NCBI RefSeq assembly: GCF_003075525.1
Contig: NZ_QDDR01000002.1
Location: 248,001 to 312,000, forward strand
Source: Pararhodobacter aggregans
Lineage (GTDB): Bacteria > Pseudomonadota > Alphaproteobacteria > Rhodobacterales > Rhodobacteraceae
Direction of reading: 5' to 3'
DNA length: 64,000 nt
In this document: positions 8,608-15,732 of the stretch, one piece after another
Position numbering within the stretch: position 1 is the first letter of the stretch
Layout: each line of letters begins with the position of its first letter
Translations under genes and position numbers: made by a program
Notes under the pieces: generated by a model
The model's database searches: none
Seen by the model: only the letters and a program-made list of their open reading frames with translations
Told to the model about the DNA's origin: nothing

Positions 8608-8952
8608 TCAGCAGTTGCGGCCGCGGCCGACCGGGTCGGTGTAATAGGGGCCGACGTCGCTGTCGGTGCAGGCGCGGCGCCCGCGGCCATTGCCGACCGG
8701 GTCCGAGGGGTCGCGGTCGGTGATGCCCGTGCGCTGCACGACCACCACCCGGCTGCCGCCCCGGCCGTTGCCGACGGGGTCCGAGGGGTCGGCATCGGTC
8801 ACGCCGGTGCTGACGCAACCGGCCAGAACGGTCGTGCCGCCGAAGGTGCCGAGCAGGAAGGCGCGGCGGCCAAAGCCGTGGTTGGTGCTGATGTCAGCTT
8901 CGGTGAGCGTGGCTTTTCCCGGCTTGGATCCGGGCTTGGCTGCGTCCGACAT
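8608..8952 (-). CDS. Repeat protein 3: RR-leader lipoprotein with TD..DPxGNGRG repeats
   Basis: A 114-residue protein. The first 49 residues are a leader with a charged start, the motif TLTEADI (15-21), a twin-arginine segment GRRAFLLG (28-35), a hydrophobic stretch and a lipobox VLAGC (Cys 46). Three repeats follow: GVTDADPSDPVGNGRG, GITDRDPSDPVGNGRG, and a last unit CTDSDVGPYYTDPVGRGRNC bracketed by two cysteines. It appears to be exported and lipidated. It is the short paralogue of the two larger repeat proteins next door. The start at 8952 was chosen because it aligns the leader with those of the paralogues; the frame remains open to 9018. I recognise no named family. Confidence 0.75.
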   Translation of the reverse strand: MSDAAKPGSKPGKATLTEADISTNHGFGRRAFLLGTFGGTTVLAGCVSTGVTDADPSDPVGNGRGGSRVVVVQRTGITDRDPSDPVGNGRGRRACTDSDVGPYYTDPVGRGRNC

Positions 8953-9090
8953 GCGATTCACTTTCCAAATATGATGAGTATATGACCCGACATTGACGGC
9001 AAAAATGTTGCCGGTCAAGCAGTTCGCAGGGCGTTTGCGGGGTCGGGAGAGGCCGCGCCCGGGCGGGACCCGGCGCGGCCTCGGGGTGGG

Positions 9091-9654
9091 TCAGCGGCGC
9101 GGGCCGCGGCCGTAACCGGCCTGATCGGCGGTGGCGCCGGAATCGGAATCGGTCATGCCGGTGCGGTTGCCGCCGGGGCCGCGCCCGTTGCCGCCGGGAT
9201 CGGCCATGCCGCCCGAATCCTGGTCGGTCATGCCCGAGGGGCCGCTGCCGCGGCCATTGCCCGCGGGATCGGCGCTGGCGCCGCTGTCGGAATCGGTGAG
9301 GCCGGTGCGGCCGCCGCCGCGACCATTGCCCGCGGGGTCGGCGCCGGAGCCGCTGTCCGAGTCGGTGAGACCGGTGCGGCCGCCGCCACGGCCGTTGCCC
9401 GCCGGATCAGCGCTGGAGCCACTGTCCGAGTCGGTCAGCCCCGAGCGCGAACCACGGCCGTTGCCGGCGGGGTCGGCGCTGGAGCCGCTGTCGGAATCGG
9501 TGAGGCCGGTCTGGGCGCTCGCCACCCGGGTCTGGGCCAGGGCCGCGACACCGGCCGCGGCGCCCAGCAGGAGCGAGCGGCGGCCAATCCCGGAACGGGT
9601 GGAAATGTCGGAATCGGTCAATGTCTTCTTCTTGGGATCGTCGGCGTCAGCCAT
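9091..9654 (-). CDS. Repeat protein 2: RR-leader protein with six TDSDSG/GNGRG repeats
   Basis: A 187-residue protein with a 49-residue leader (TLTDSDI at 11-17, twin arginine GRRSLLLG at 24-31, hydrophobic GAAAGVAALAQ, likely signal peptidase site after VASA at residue 47). Residues 50-187 are six repeats of 22-25 residues with the pattern G(L/M)TD(S/Q)DSG..AD..G(N/Y)GRG. The mature protein would be composed almost only of Gly, Asp, Ser, Ala, Arg and Thr and has no cysteine. The DxDxG...D spacing recalls calcium-binding loops, but this is inference. It is paralogous to the flanking proteins and lies near a divergent JmjC hydroxylase gene. Confidence 0.78.
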   Translation of the reverse strand: MADADDPKKKTLTDSDISTRSGIGRRSLLLGAAAGVAALAQTRVASAQTGLTDSDSGSSADPAGNGRGSRSGLTDSDSGSSADPAGNGRGGGRTGLTDSDSGSGADPAGNGRGGGRTGLTDSDSGASADPAGNGRGSGPSGMTDQDSGGMADPGGNGRGPGGNRTGMTDSDSGATADQAGYGRGPRR

Positions 9655-9687
9655 GATGCTCTCGTGATGAAGGGATAAAGATGCTGC

Positions 9688-9715
9688 ACTCTAGCCGCGG
9701 CCGCGTTTCGGTCAA
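9688..9715 (-). promoter_or_regulatory. Putative sigma-70 promoter of repeat protein 2
   Basis: On the minus strand TTGACC, 16 bases, TAGAGT precede the coding start by about 35 bases. The -35 element and the bases GAAACG after it recur upstream of repeat protein 1. Confidence 0.5.
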
Positions 9716-9822
9716 GCGCCGCCGCATCACACTCGCGCAGGGGCCCGGAGGGTGGCGCCCGGCGCCTGCGGGCGGCACCGGATCGACGCCGCTCGCAAGG
9801 ATGCCCGAAGGGGCGGACCGCC

Positions 9823-11070
9823 TCAGCGCCAGCGTTTGCTGGGCCGCTGGGGCAGGCCGGGCTGCATCGGTGCGCCGCCCCCGGTGCTGGCGCCCTGCGG
9901 GTCGGAAATCACCGCGTCCTGGTCGGAGGCGCCAAAGCCCGGCACCTTGCCACCGCTGGGCGGCGGGCGCCCGCTGCTGCCCCGGCCATTGCCGACCGGA
10001 TCGGCCGAGGGGCCGCTGTCCTGATCGGTCAGACCCGTGCCGCGCCCGGCCGAGCCGCGGCCGTTGCCGACGGGGTCGGCGGTAGGGCCGCTGTCGGAAT
10101 CGGTGAGGCCGGTGCCGCGGCCGACCGAACCCCGACCGTTCCCGACCGGGTCGGCGCCCGCGCCGCTATCCGAGTCAGTGAGTCCCGTCCGGCTTCCGCC
10201 GCCGCGTCCGTTGCCAGCCGGGTCGGCGCCCGCGCCGCTGTCGGAGTCGGTGAGGCCGGTGCGACTGCCACCGCCGCGACCGTTCCCGGCAGGGTCGGCG
10301 CCCGCGCCGCTGTCGGAGTCGGTGAGTCCCGTCCGGCTGCCGCCGCCGCGTCCGTTCCCGGCAGGGTCAGCCCCGGCGCCGCTGTCGGAATCGGTGAGGC
10401 CGGTGCGGCTTCCGCCGCCGCGTCCGTTCCCTGCCGGGTCGGCGCCCGCGCCGCTGTCGGAGTCGGTGAGGCCCGTCCGGCTTCCGCCGCCGCGACCGTT
10501 CCCGGCCGGGTCAGCCCCGGCGCCGCTGTCGGAGTCGGTGAGGCCGGTGCGACTGCCACCGCCGCGACCATTGCCGGCCGGGTCGGCGCCCGCGCCGCTG
10601 TCGGAATCGGTGAGACCCGTCCGGCTGCCACCACCCCGTCCGTTCCCGGCCGGGTCGGCGCCCGCGCCGCTGTCGGAATCGGTGAGGCCGGTGCGACTGC
10701 CACCACCACCACCGCCGCCACGTCCGTTGCCCGCGGGGTCGGCCGAGGCGCCGCTGTCCGAGTCGGTGAGGCCTGTCCGGCTGCCGCCGCCCCGACCGTT
10801 CCCGGCGGGATCCGCCGAGGCACCGCTGTCCGAATCGGTGAGGCCCGAGCCGCTTCGCCCGCCGCCACCCCGGCCGTTGCCGGCGGGGTCGGCCGAGGCG
10901 CCACTGTCGGTGTCGGTGAAACCCGTCTGGGCGCCCGCGACCTTGCTCTGGGCCAGGGTCGCGACGCCCGCCGCGGCCCCCAGCAGCACGGAGCGCCGTC
11001 CAAGAGCGCTGCCGGTTCGGATATCGTCATCACTTAATGTCTTGCGGGGTTTTTTCGACTCGTCGGCCAT
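9823..11070 (-). CDS. Repeat protein 1: RR-leader protein with thirteen TDSDSG/GNGRG repeats
   Basis: A 415-residue protein with the same 49-residue leader layout as repeat protein 2: TLSDDDI at 11-17, GRRSVLLG at 24-31, GAAAGVATLAQ, and a likely cleavage site after VAGA. Thirteen repeats follow (residues 50-364), mostly 24 residues long, with core GLTDSDSGAGADPAGNGRG; seven consecutive units are identical at protein level. The last units diverge (DPVGNGRG) and the protein ends in a Pro/Gly-rich tail with one decayed unit (GASDQDAVISDPQG) and a basic end PSKRWR. It is predicted to be exported by the Tat pathway. No known family was recognised. It is divergent from the JmjC gene with a gap of only 102 bases. 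Confidence 0.78.
   Translation of the reverse strand: MADESKKPRKTLSDDDIRTGSALGRRSVLLGAAAGVATLAQSKVAGAQTGFTDTDSGASADPAGNGRGGGGRSGSGLTDSDSGASADPAGNGRGGGSRTGLTDSDSGASADPAGNGRGGGGGGGSRTGLTDSDSGAGADPAGNGRGGGSRTGLTDSDSGAGADPAGNGRGGGSRTGLTDSDSGAGADPAGNGRGGGSRTGLTDSDSGAGADPAGNGRGGGSRTGLTDSDSGAGADPAGNGRGGGSRTGLTDSDSGAGADPAGNGRGGGSRTGLTDSDSGAGADPAGNGRGGGSRTGLTDSDSGAGADPVGNGRGSVGRGTGLTDSDSGPTADPVGNGRGSAGRGTGLTDQDSGPSADPVGNGRGSSGRPPPSGGKVPGFGASDQDAVISDPQGASTGGGAPMQPGLPQRPSKRWR
9979..10923 (-). repeat. Tandem 72-78 bp coding repeat array
   Basis: Thirteen tandem units encode the repeats of the 415-residue protein. Units 4-10 (10186-10689) are each 72 bases and encode identical peptides but differ at synonymous positions (for example CCG/CCA and CGT/CGA in the Arg and Gly codons), so purifying selection or gene conversion is plausible. 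Units have no non-coding spacers. Confidence 0.85.
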
Positions 11071-11172
11071 TGCACACGACCTCCCGTTCGTGACTAATTG
11101 GCAAAGCGTAGGGACAGGTTCCGTTTCGGGTCAAGGAAACCCTGCCGGATGCCCAAAAAAAGGGAGTTTTTC
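11071..11172. promoter_or_regulatory. Divergent promoter region between repeat protein 1 and the JmjC gene
   Basis: On the minus strand CTTGACCCGAAACG lies about 65 bases upstream of repeat protein 1 and shares its core with the promoter of repeat protein 2. On the plus strand a clear ribosome binding site (AAAAAAAGGGAG) precedes the JmjC start. The short shared region suggests co-regulation of the repeat protein and the enzyme. Confidence 0.45.
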
Positions 11173-12372
11173 ATGAAAGATAATCAGGATTCACCCGCTC
11201 CGGTTGATTTTGCGAGCGTCATTGCGCCCCTCACGCCGCAAAGCTTTTTTGTCGACTATTTCGAAAAGAAACACCTCGTCATTCGCCGCGATAATCCCGA
11301 TTATTTCTCTAGCCTTTTGTCGGTGGCGGAAATTGACCGGGTGCTGACGCAGCAAATGATCCCGGGCGAAGAAATGCAGATGGTGCGCACCGGCAAGGGG
11401 ATCCCGGCCGAGGAGTTCCAGACGCCCTCGGGCTTCATCGACCCGGTGCGGGTGGCGCGGCTCTTCGACGAAGGCGCGACGATCGTGCTGCCCGGCTTGC
11501 AGAAGCGGGTGGCGGCGCTGGCGGCCTATTGCCGCTCGATGGAGACGGTGTTCAACGTCGATCTGCAGACCAACATCTACTTCACGCCCGAGGGCTCGCA
11601 GGGGTTCAAGACCCATTACGACAGCCATGATGTCTTCGTCCTGCAGGTGGCGGGCTCGAAGGAATGGAACATCTACGAAAGCTCGGAGCTGGAGCTGCCG
11701 CTGCGCAGCCAGGCCTTCCAGCCCGAGGGCTTCAAGGCGGGCGCGCTGATCGACACCTTCACGCTGCATCCAGGTGACATGTGTTATGTGCCGCGCGGCG
11801 TGGTGCATGATGCGCGTGCGACCGAGGAATTGTCGCTGCACATCACCACCGGCCTGCTGACGCCGCGCTGGATCGACCTGATCGTCGATGCGGTCAACCA
11901 GCTGGCGCTGGTCGATCCGGCGTTCCGCCGGGCGATCCCGCCGGGCCATGCCAATGACGGTTTCGACCGGACCGAGGCGCGGCAGGTCTTCCGCGACCTG
12001 CTGGCCCGTGCCGTCGAGCGGATCGAACCGGACCGGACCCTCGATTACTACGCCCATGATTTCCGCAGCCGCCGGGTGCCGGTGGTGCCGGGGCAATTGT
12101 TCCAGACCTTCGACGCGGGCGCCGTGCAGCCCGGCGTGGTGCTGGAGCGCCGGCCCGACCTGATCTACGCCATCGGCGTGGTCGGCGAGGAGGTGGTGCT
12201 GGGCGTCTACGGCACCGAGATCGCCTTCCCCGCCCATGTGGAGGAAAGCCTGCGCGAGGCGATGCGGCAGGATCGGGTCACGGTGGGCGAACTGGCGGGC
12301 GACCTCGACGAGGCGGGGCAGGCGGTGATGCTGCGCCGTCTGGTGCGCGAGGGCGTCTTCGCCCTCGTCTGA
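11173..12372 (+). CDS. JmjC/cupin-4 domain Fe(II)/2-oxoglutarate hydroxylase (ribosomal-oxygenase-like)
   Basis: A 399-residue protein resembling the YcfD/NO66/MINA53 group of protein hydroxylases. The iron ligands are visible: H148 and D150 in KTHYDSHDVFVLQ and H212 in GDMCYVPRGVVHDA. A helical C-terminal region of about 170 residues follows, as in YcfD, where it contributes to dimerisation and a winged-helix domain. Known relatives hydroxylate Arg or His of ribosomal proteins in the cytoplasm. It is divergent from three genes for Gly/Arg/Asp-rich repeat proteins, which makes those proteins candidate substrates; this is inference. The first 50 codons are richer in A/T than the rest. Hydroxylation of ribosomal protein L16 is the conservative alternative role. 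Confidence 0.85.
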   Translation: MKDNQDSPAPVDFASVIAPLTPQSFFVDYFEKKHLVIRRDNPDYFSSLLSVAEIDRVLTQQMIPGEEMQMVRTGKGIPAEEFQTPSGFIDPVRVARLFDEGATIVLPGLQKRVAALAAYCRSMETVFNVDLQTNIYFTPEGSQGFKTHYDSHDVFVLQVAGSKEWNIYESSELELPLRSQAFQPEGFKAGALIDTFTLHPGDMCYVPRGVVHDARATEELSLHITTGLLTPRWIDLIVDAVNQLALVDPAFRRAIPPGHANDGFDRTEARQVFRDLLARAVERIEPDRTLDYYAHDFRSRRVPVVPGQLFQTFDAGAVQPGVVLERRPDLIYAIGVVGEEVVLGVYGTEIAFPAHVEESLREAMRQDRVTVGELAGDLDEAGQAVMLRRLVREGVFALV

Positions 12373-12386
12373 GGCCGGGCGGGTCG

Positions 12387-13820
12387 ATGGAGACGGGCTT
12401 TTGGGTCGGCGTCGCGCTGTCCCTGCATTACGCCTTGCAGATCGCGGTCCTGATCCGGGCGCTGACCCGACCGGACCGCGAACCCGCCTCGCGCGTGGCC
12501 TGGGTGCTGGTGATCCTCGGCATTCCGGCGGCCGGGATCGCGCTTTACCTGATGCTGGGCGAGGTCAGCCCCGGCCGCCGCCGGGTGGCGCGGATGCGCG
12601 CGGTGCGGCAGGCGCTGCCGGTCGCGGTGCCGGGGCAGGGGGCGGCCTCCTTGCCGGCGCCCGCCCGGGCGGCCTTTGGTCGCGGGGCGGCGGTCAACGG
12701 CTTTTCGCCGGTCGGCGGCAACCGGGCCGAGCTGGCGGCGGATGCGGATGCCGCCATCGCCGGGATCGTGGCCGATATCGAGGCCGCGCGCGAGAGCGTG
12801 CATATCCTGGTCTATATCTGGCTCGACGATGGCAACGGCCGGGCGCTGATGGCGGCGCTGGCGCGCGCGGCGGCGCGGGGCGTGACCTGCCGGGCGATGG
12901 TGGACGGGCTCGGCTCGCGAGGGGTGCTGAAAAGCGCGGCCTGGGCGGCGATGAAGGCGGCAGGCGTCAGGACCGGCATCGCTTTCGACACCCGCTGGGC
13001 GGCGGCGCGGCTGCTTCTGGGCCGGATCGACATCCGCAACCACCGCAAGATCTTTGTCATCGACGGCCGCATCGCCTGGTGCGGCAGCCAGAACTGCGCC
13101 GATCCCGCCTTTTTGCCGAAGGCCCGTTTCGCGCCCTGGGTCGATATCATGCTGCGCATCGAAGGGCCGGTCGCCTGGCAGACGCAGGCGCTGTTTGCCG
13201 CCGACTGGATGGCGCAGGGGGGCGACGACATCACCGGCGCGCTGGCCGGGGCTCCGGCGACCCCGGAGGGCGGTTTCCCGGCGCTGGTGGTGGGAACCGG
13301 GCCTGACCTGTCGGCCAATGCGGTGCCGGACATGGTGGCGCTGCTTCTGGCGGCGGCCGAGCGCGAGGTGGTGATCTCGACCCCCTATTTCGTGCCGACG
13401 CAGGGGCTGGACGAGGCGATCCGCGCCACCGCCCTGCGGGGCGTTTCGGTGACGCTGATCCTGCCCGCGCGCAACGATTCCCGGATGGTGGCCTGGGCCA
13501 GCCGCTCGACCTATGCCGGGCTCCTCAGGGCCGGGGTGGCGATCCATGAATTCCAGCCGGGGCTGTTGCACGCCAAGACCCTGACGGTGGACGGCGGGCT
13601 GGCGATGATCGGTTCGGCCAACCTCGACCGGCGCAGTTTCGAACTGAATTTCGAGAATGTGATGCTGATCGCCGACGCCCCGACCTGCGGCTTGATCCGG
13701 GAGCGTCAGCAGGTCTATCTGGGGCAGAGCAGGCAGGTTTCGGGGGATGACGTCTCGGGCTGGAGCCTGCCGAAGCGATTGCTTTACAATGCTGCGGGCA
13801 TCGTCAGTCCGGTGTTGTGA
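12387..13820 (+). CDS. cls: Cardiolipin synthase
   Basis: A 477-residue phospholipase D superfamily enzyme that condenses two phosphatidylglycerol molecules into cardiolipin at the inner membrane. Two N-terminal transmembrane helices (about residues 5-24 and 33-54) precede two HKD catalytic motifs: NHRKIFVIDG near residue 214 and LHAKTLTVDG near residue 393, each followed by the family's GSxN element (GSQN, GSAN). Length and layout match bacterial ClsA. It starts 14 bases after the JmjC gene, so the two may be cotranscribed. Confidence 0.93.
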   Translation: METGFWVGVALSLHYALQIAVLIRALTRPDREPASRVAWVLVILGIPAAGIALYLMLGEVSPGRRRVARMRAVRQALPVAVPGQGAASLPAPARAAFGRGAAVNGFSPVGGNRAELAADADAAIAGIVADIEAARESVHILVYIWLDDGNGRALMAALARAAARGVTCRAMVDGLGSRGVLKSAAWAAMKAAGVRTGIAFDTRWAAARLLLGRIDIRNHRKIFVIDGRIAWCGSQNCADPAFLPKARFAPWVDIMLRIEGPVAWQTQALFAADWMAQGGDDITGALAGAPATPEGGFPALVVGTGPDLSANAVPDMVALLLAAAEREVVISTPYFVPTQGLDEAIRATALRGVSVTLILPARNDSRMVAWASRSTYAGLLRAGVAIHEFQPGLLHAKTLTVDGGLAMIGSANLDRRSFELNFENVMLIADAPTCGLIRERQQVYLGQSRQVSGDDVSGWSLPKRLLYNAAGIVSPVL

Positions 13821-13846
13821 CGGGTCCGGCCGGGGAACCGGGGCGC

Positions 13847-13875
13847 TTGAATCGCCGTTGACCCGTGCCTAGATC
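13847..13875 (+). promoter_or_regulatory. Putative rpoH promoter
   Basis: TTGAAT, 17 bases, TAGATC lies about 70 bases upstream of the rpoH start, matching the spacing of the tRNA promoters in this window. The preceding base gives CTTGAA, which would also suit a heat-shock sigma -35 element. Confidence 0.35.
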
Positions 13876-13943
13876 GACAAAACGACGGAAAGCCGTCGCT
13901 GCTGCGTAAGAGGTTCGTAGCACCTGAAAGGAGAGAACACCCG

Positions 13944-14834
13944 GTGAGCGATTACGCCAGTCTTCCCGCCCCCAGCCCCGAACAGGGCCTGAACCGGTAT
14001 CTGCAGGAGATCCGGCGCTTCCCGATGCTGGAGCCCGAGGAGGAATACATGCTGGCCAAGCGCTGGGTGGACCACCAGGACACCGGCGCCGCGCACAAGC
14101 TGGTGACCAGCCATCTGCGGCTGGCGGCCAAGATCGCCATGGGCTACCGCGGCTATGGCCTGCCGCAGGCCGAGGTGATTTCCGAGGCGAATGTGGGCCT
14201 GATGCAGGCGGTGAAACGCTTCGACCCCGAAAAGGGCTTCCGGCTGGCGACCTATGCCATGTGGTGGATCCGCGCCTCGATCCAGGAATACATCCTGCGG
14301 TCCTGGTCGATGGTGAAGCTGGGCACGACCTCGGCGCAGAAGAAGCTGTTCTTCAACCTGAGGAAGGCCAAGGCCCGTATCGGCGCCATCGAGGAGGGCG
14401 ATCTGCGCCCCGAGAACGTCAAGCGGCTGGCCGAGGATCTGTCGGTCACCGAAGACGAGGTCGTCGACATGAACCGCCGTCTGGCGGGGTCGGATGCCTC
14501 GCTCAACGTGACGGTGGGCGGCGACGAGGGGTCGTCCTCGTGGCAGGACTGGCTCGAGGATGAGGATGCCGACCAGGCCGGGGCCTATGCCGAGCGCGAC
14601 GAATTCGAGGCGCGTCAGGCGATGCTGATGGAAGCGATGGACGTGCTGAACGAGCGCGAGCGCGACGTGCTGACCGAGCGCCGTCTGGCCGAGCCGCCGG
14701 TGACGCTGGAGGATCTGAGCACGAAATACGGCGTCTCGCGCGAGCGGATCCGCCAGATTGAGGTCCGGGCGTTTGAGAAGCTGCAGGCCCGGATGACCGA
14801 AATCGCCCGTACCAAGGGCATGATCCCGGCCTGA
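13944..14834 (+). CDS. rpoH: RNA polymerase heat-shock sigma factor
   Basis: A 296-residue sigma-32 family factor that directs RNA polymerase to heat-shock and oxidative-stress promoters. Region 2 (LRLAAKIAMGYRGYGLPQAE, then FDPEKGFRLATYAMWWIRA), the RpoH box (QKKLFFNLRKAK, residues 132-143) and region 4 (SRERIRQIEVRAFEKLQ) are all present. The start is GTG, preceded by AGGAG. Rhodobacterales often have two rpoH paralogues; sequence alone does not tell which one this is. A run of inverted repeats follows the stop codon. Confidence 0.95.
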   Translation: MSDYASLPAPSPEQGLNRYLQEIRRFPMLEPEEEYMLAKRWVDHQDTGAAHKLVTSHLRLAAKIAMGYRGYGLPQAEVISEANVGLMQAVKRFDPEKGFRLATYAMWWIRASIQEYILRSWSMVKLGTTSAQKKLFFNLRKAKARIGAIEEGDLRPENVKRLAEDLSVTEDEVVDMNRRLAGSDASLNVTVGGDEGSSSWQDWLEDEDADQAGAYAERDEFEARQAMLMEAMDVLNERERDVLTERRLAEPPVTLEDLSTKYGVSRERIRQIEVRAFEKLQARMTEIARTKGMIPA

Positions 14835-14842
14835 GGGATCCC

Positions 14843-14870
14843 GTAGGATGGGCAATATTGCCCATCCTAC
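14843..14870. repeat. 28-base perfect palindrome
   Basis: The 28 bases read GTAGGATGGGCAAT followed by its exact reverse complement, nine bases after the rpoH stop codon. No T-tract follows, so it resembles a REP-type palindrome or a transcript-stabilising stem rather than a classical terminator. Confidence 0.7.
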
Positions 14871-14893
14871 CTGTGCCTTGCCACCGAGCGGGT

Positions 14894-15033
14894 GCCGGGC
14901 AAGCGCCGGCCCGGGGGATGGCGCCGCAAGGCTCGTGCGAAGCGCTTTATCGTGAGGCATCCGTCGACGGGCAGGTCGGCGCGGGCGGCAGCCAAAGTGC
15001 CAGCCCGTGGGGACGGGCCGGCGCTTGCCCGGC
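14894..15033. repeat. Long inverted repeat with 20-base perfect arms
   Basis: Arms GCCGGGCAAGCGCCGGCCCG (14894-14913) and its exact reverse complement (15014-15033) enclose 100 bases. A second pair, GCCAGCCCG (14999-15007) and CGGGCTGGC (15050-15058), overlaps it. No gene is seen in this 260-base gap. It may be a MITE-like or REP/BIME element. Confidence 0.6.
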
Positions 15034-15094
15034 GCCTTCGGCGTGATTCCGGGCTGGCGTTGCCTTGAGCGAGCCGGCGCCTTCCGGGCCCGCC

Positions 15095-15691
15095 CTAACC
15101 AAACAACACCGGATAGAGCGTCGCCACCAGCGTGGCCGCCATCACCGTGTTGAAGATCCTCAGCCGCCGCCGCTCCGCCAGGAAGCGCCGCAACCCGCGG
15201 CCCATCACCGTCCAGATCAGCACCGAGGGCACCGAAACCAGCAGGAACGCCCCCGCCACCATCAGGACCGAGGGCAGGTCCGCCCCCGGCGCATAGAGCG
15301 CATTGGCGGTCAGCGCCGCGGTCCAGCCCTTGGGGTTGACCCATTGGAACCCCGCCGCCTGCAGGAAGGTCAGCGGCCGCGCCCCGGCCTTGACCGAGTC
15401 GGACGGCGGGGCGGCAGTGGCGATCTTCCAGGCCAGCCACAGCAGATACCCGACCGAGATCACCGTCAGCACCAGCCGTGCCTCGGGCCAGGCGGTGAAG
15501 AGCCCGGCCACCCCGAAGCCCACAAGCGCGATCATCAGCGCAAAGCCCAGCGTCACCCCGGCCATATGCGGCACCGTCCGCGCCACGCCGAAATTGACGC
15601 CCGAACTCAGCAGCATGACGTTGTTCGGCCCCGGCGTCGCCGAGGCGACGAAGGCGAAGATCAGCAGGGCAAGGATCGTATCGGCGGGCAT
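15095..15691 (-). CDS. LysE-family amino acid / metabolite exporter
   Basis: A 198-residue inner-membrane exporter of the LysE/RhtB family with about six hydrophobic helices. The family motif is SATPGPNNVMLLSSGVNFG (residues 17-35), and GFQWVNPKGW lies in the middle. These proteins export lysine, arginine, homoserine lactone or other amino acids; the substrate cannot be read from sequence. It is paralogous to, and in line with, the next upstream LysE gene (41-base gap), probably in one operon under the divergent Lrp/AsnC regulator. Confidence 0.88.
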   Translation of the reverse strand: MPADTILALLIFAFVASATPGPNNVMLLSSGVNFGVARTVPHMAGVTLGFALMIALVGFGVAGLFTAWPEARLVLTVISVGYLLWLAWKIATAAPPSDSVKAGARPLTFLQAAGFQWVNPKGWTAALTANALYAPGADLPSVLMVAGAFLLVSVPSVLIWTVMGRGLRRFLAERRRLRIFNTVMAATLVATLYPVLFG

Positions 15692-15732
15692 GCCCCGAGC
15701 TTACCCGATTTCGCGGCGCTGGCGAGGGGGGC

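Noticed and set aside
9979-10923. CRISPR-like array
   Set aside because: Units are contiguous, in frame, 72-78 bases long and have no unique spacers; no cas genes are present.
8608-11070. Repeat proteins as graspetide (omega-ester) precursors
   Set aside because: Asp/Thr-rich repeats would fit, but no ATP-grasp ligase gene is found anywhere near; the only enzyme alongside is the JmjC hydroxylase.
10029-11176. Alternative frames across the repeat array (a Pro-rich plus-strand frame and a second minus-strand frame)
   Set aside because: Any frame stays open in this G/C-rich tandem repeat. Only the 415-residue frame has the leader shared with the two paralogues.
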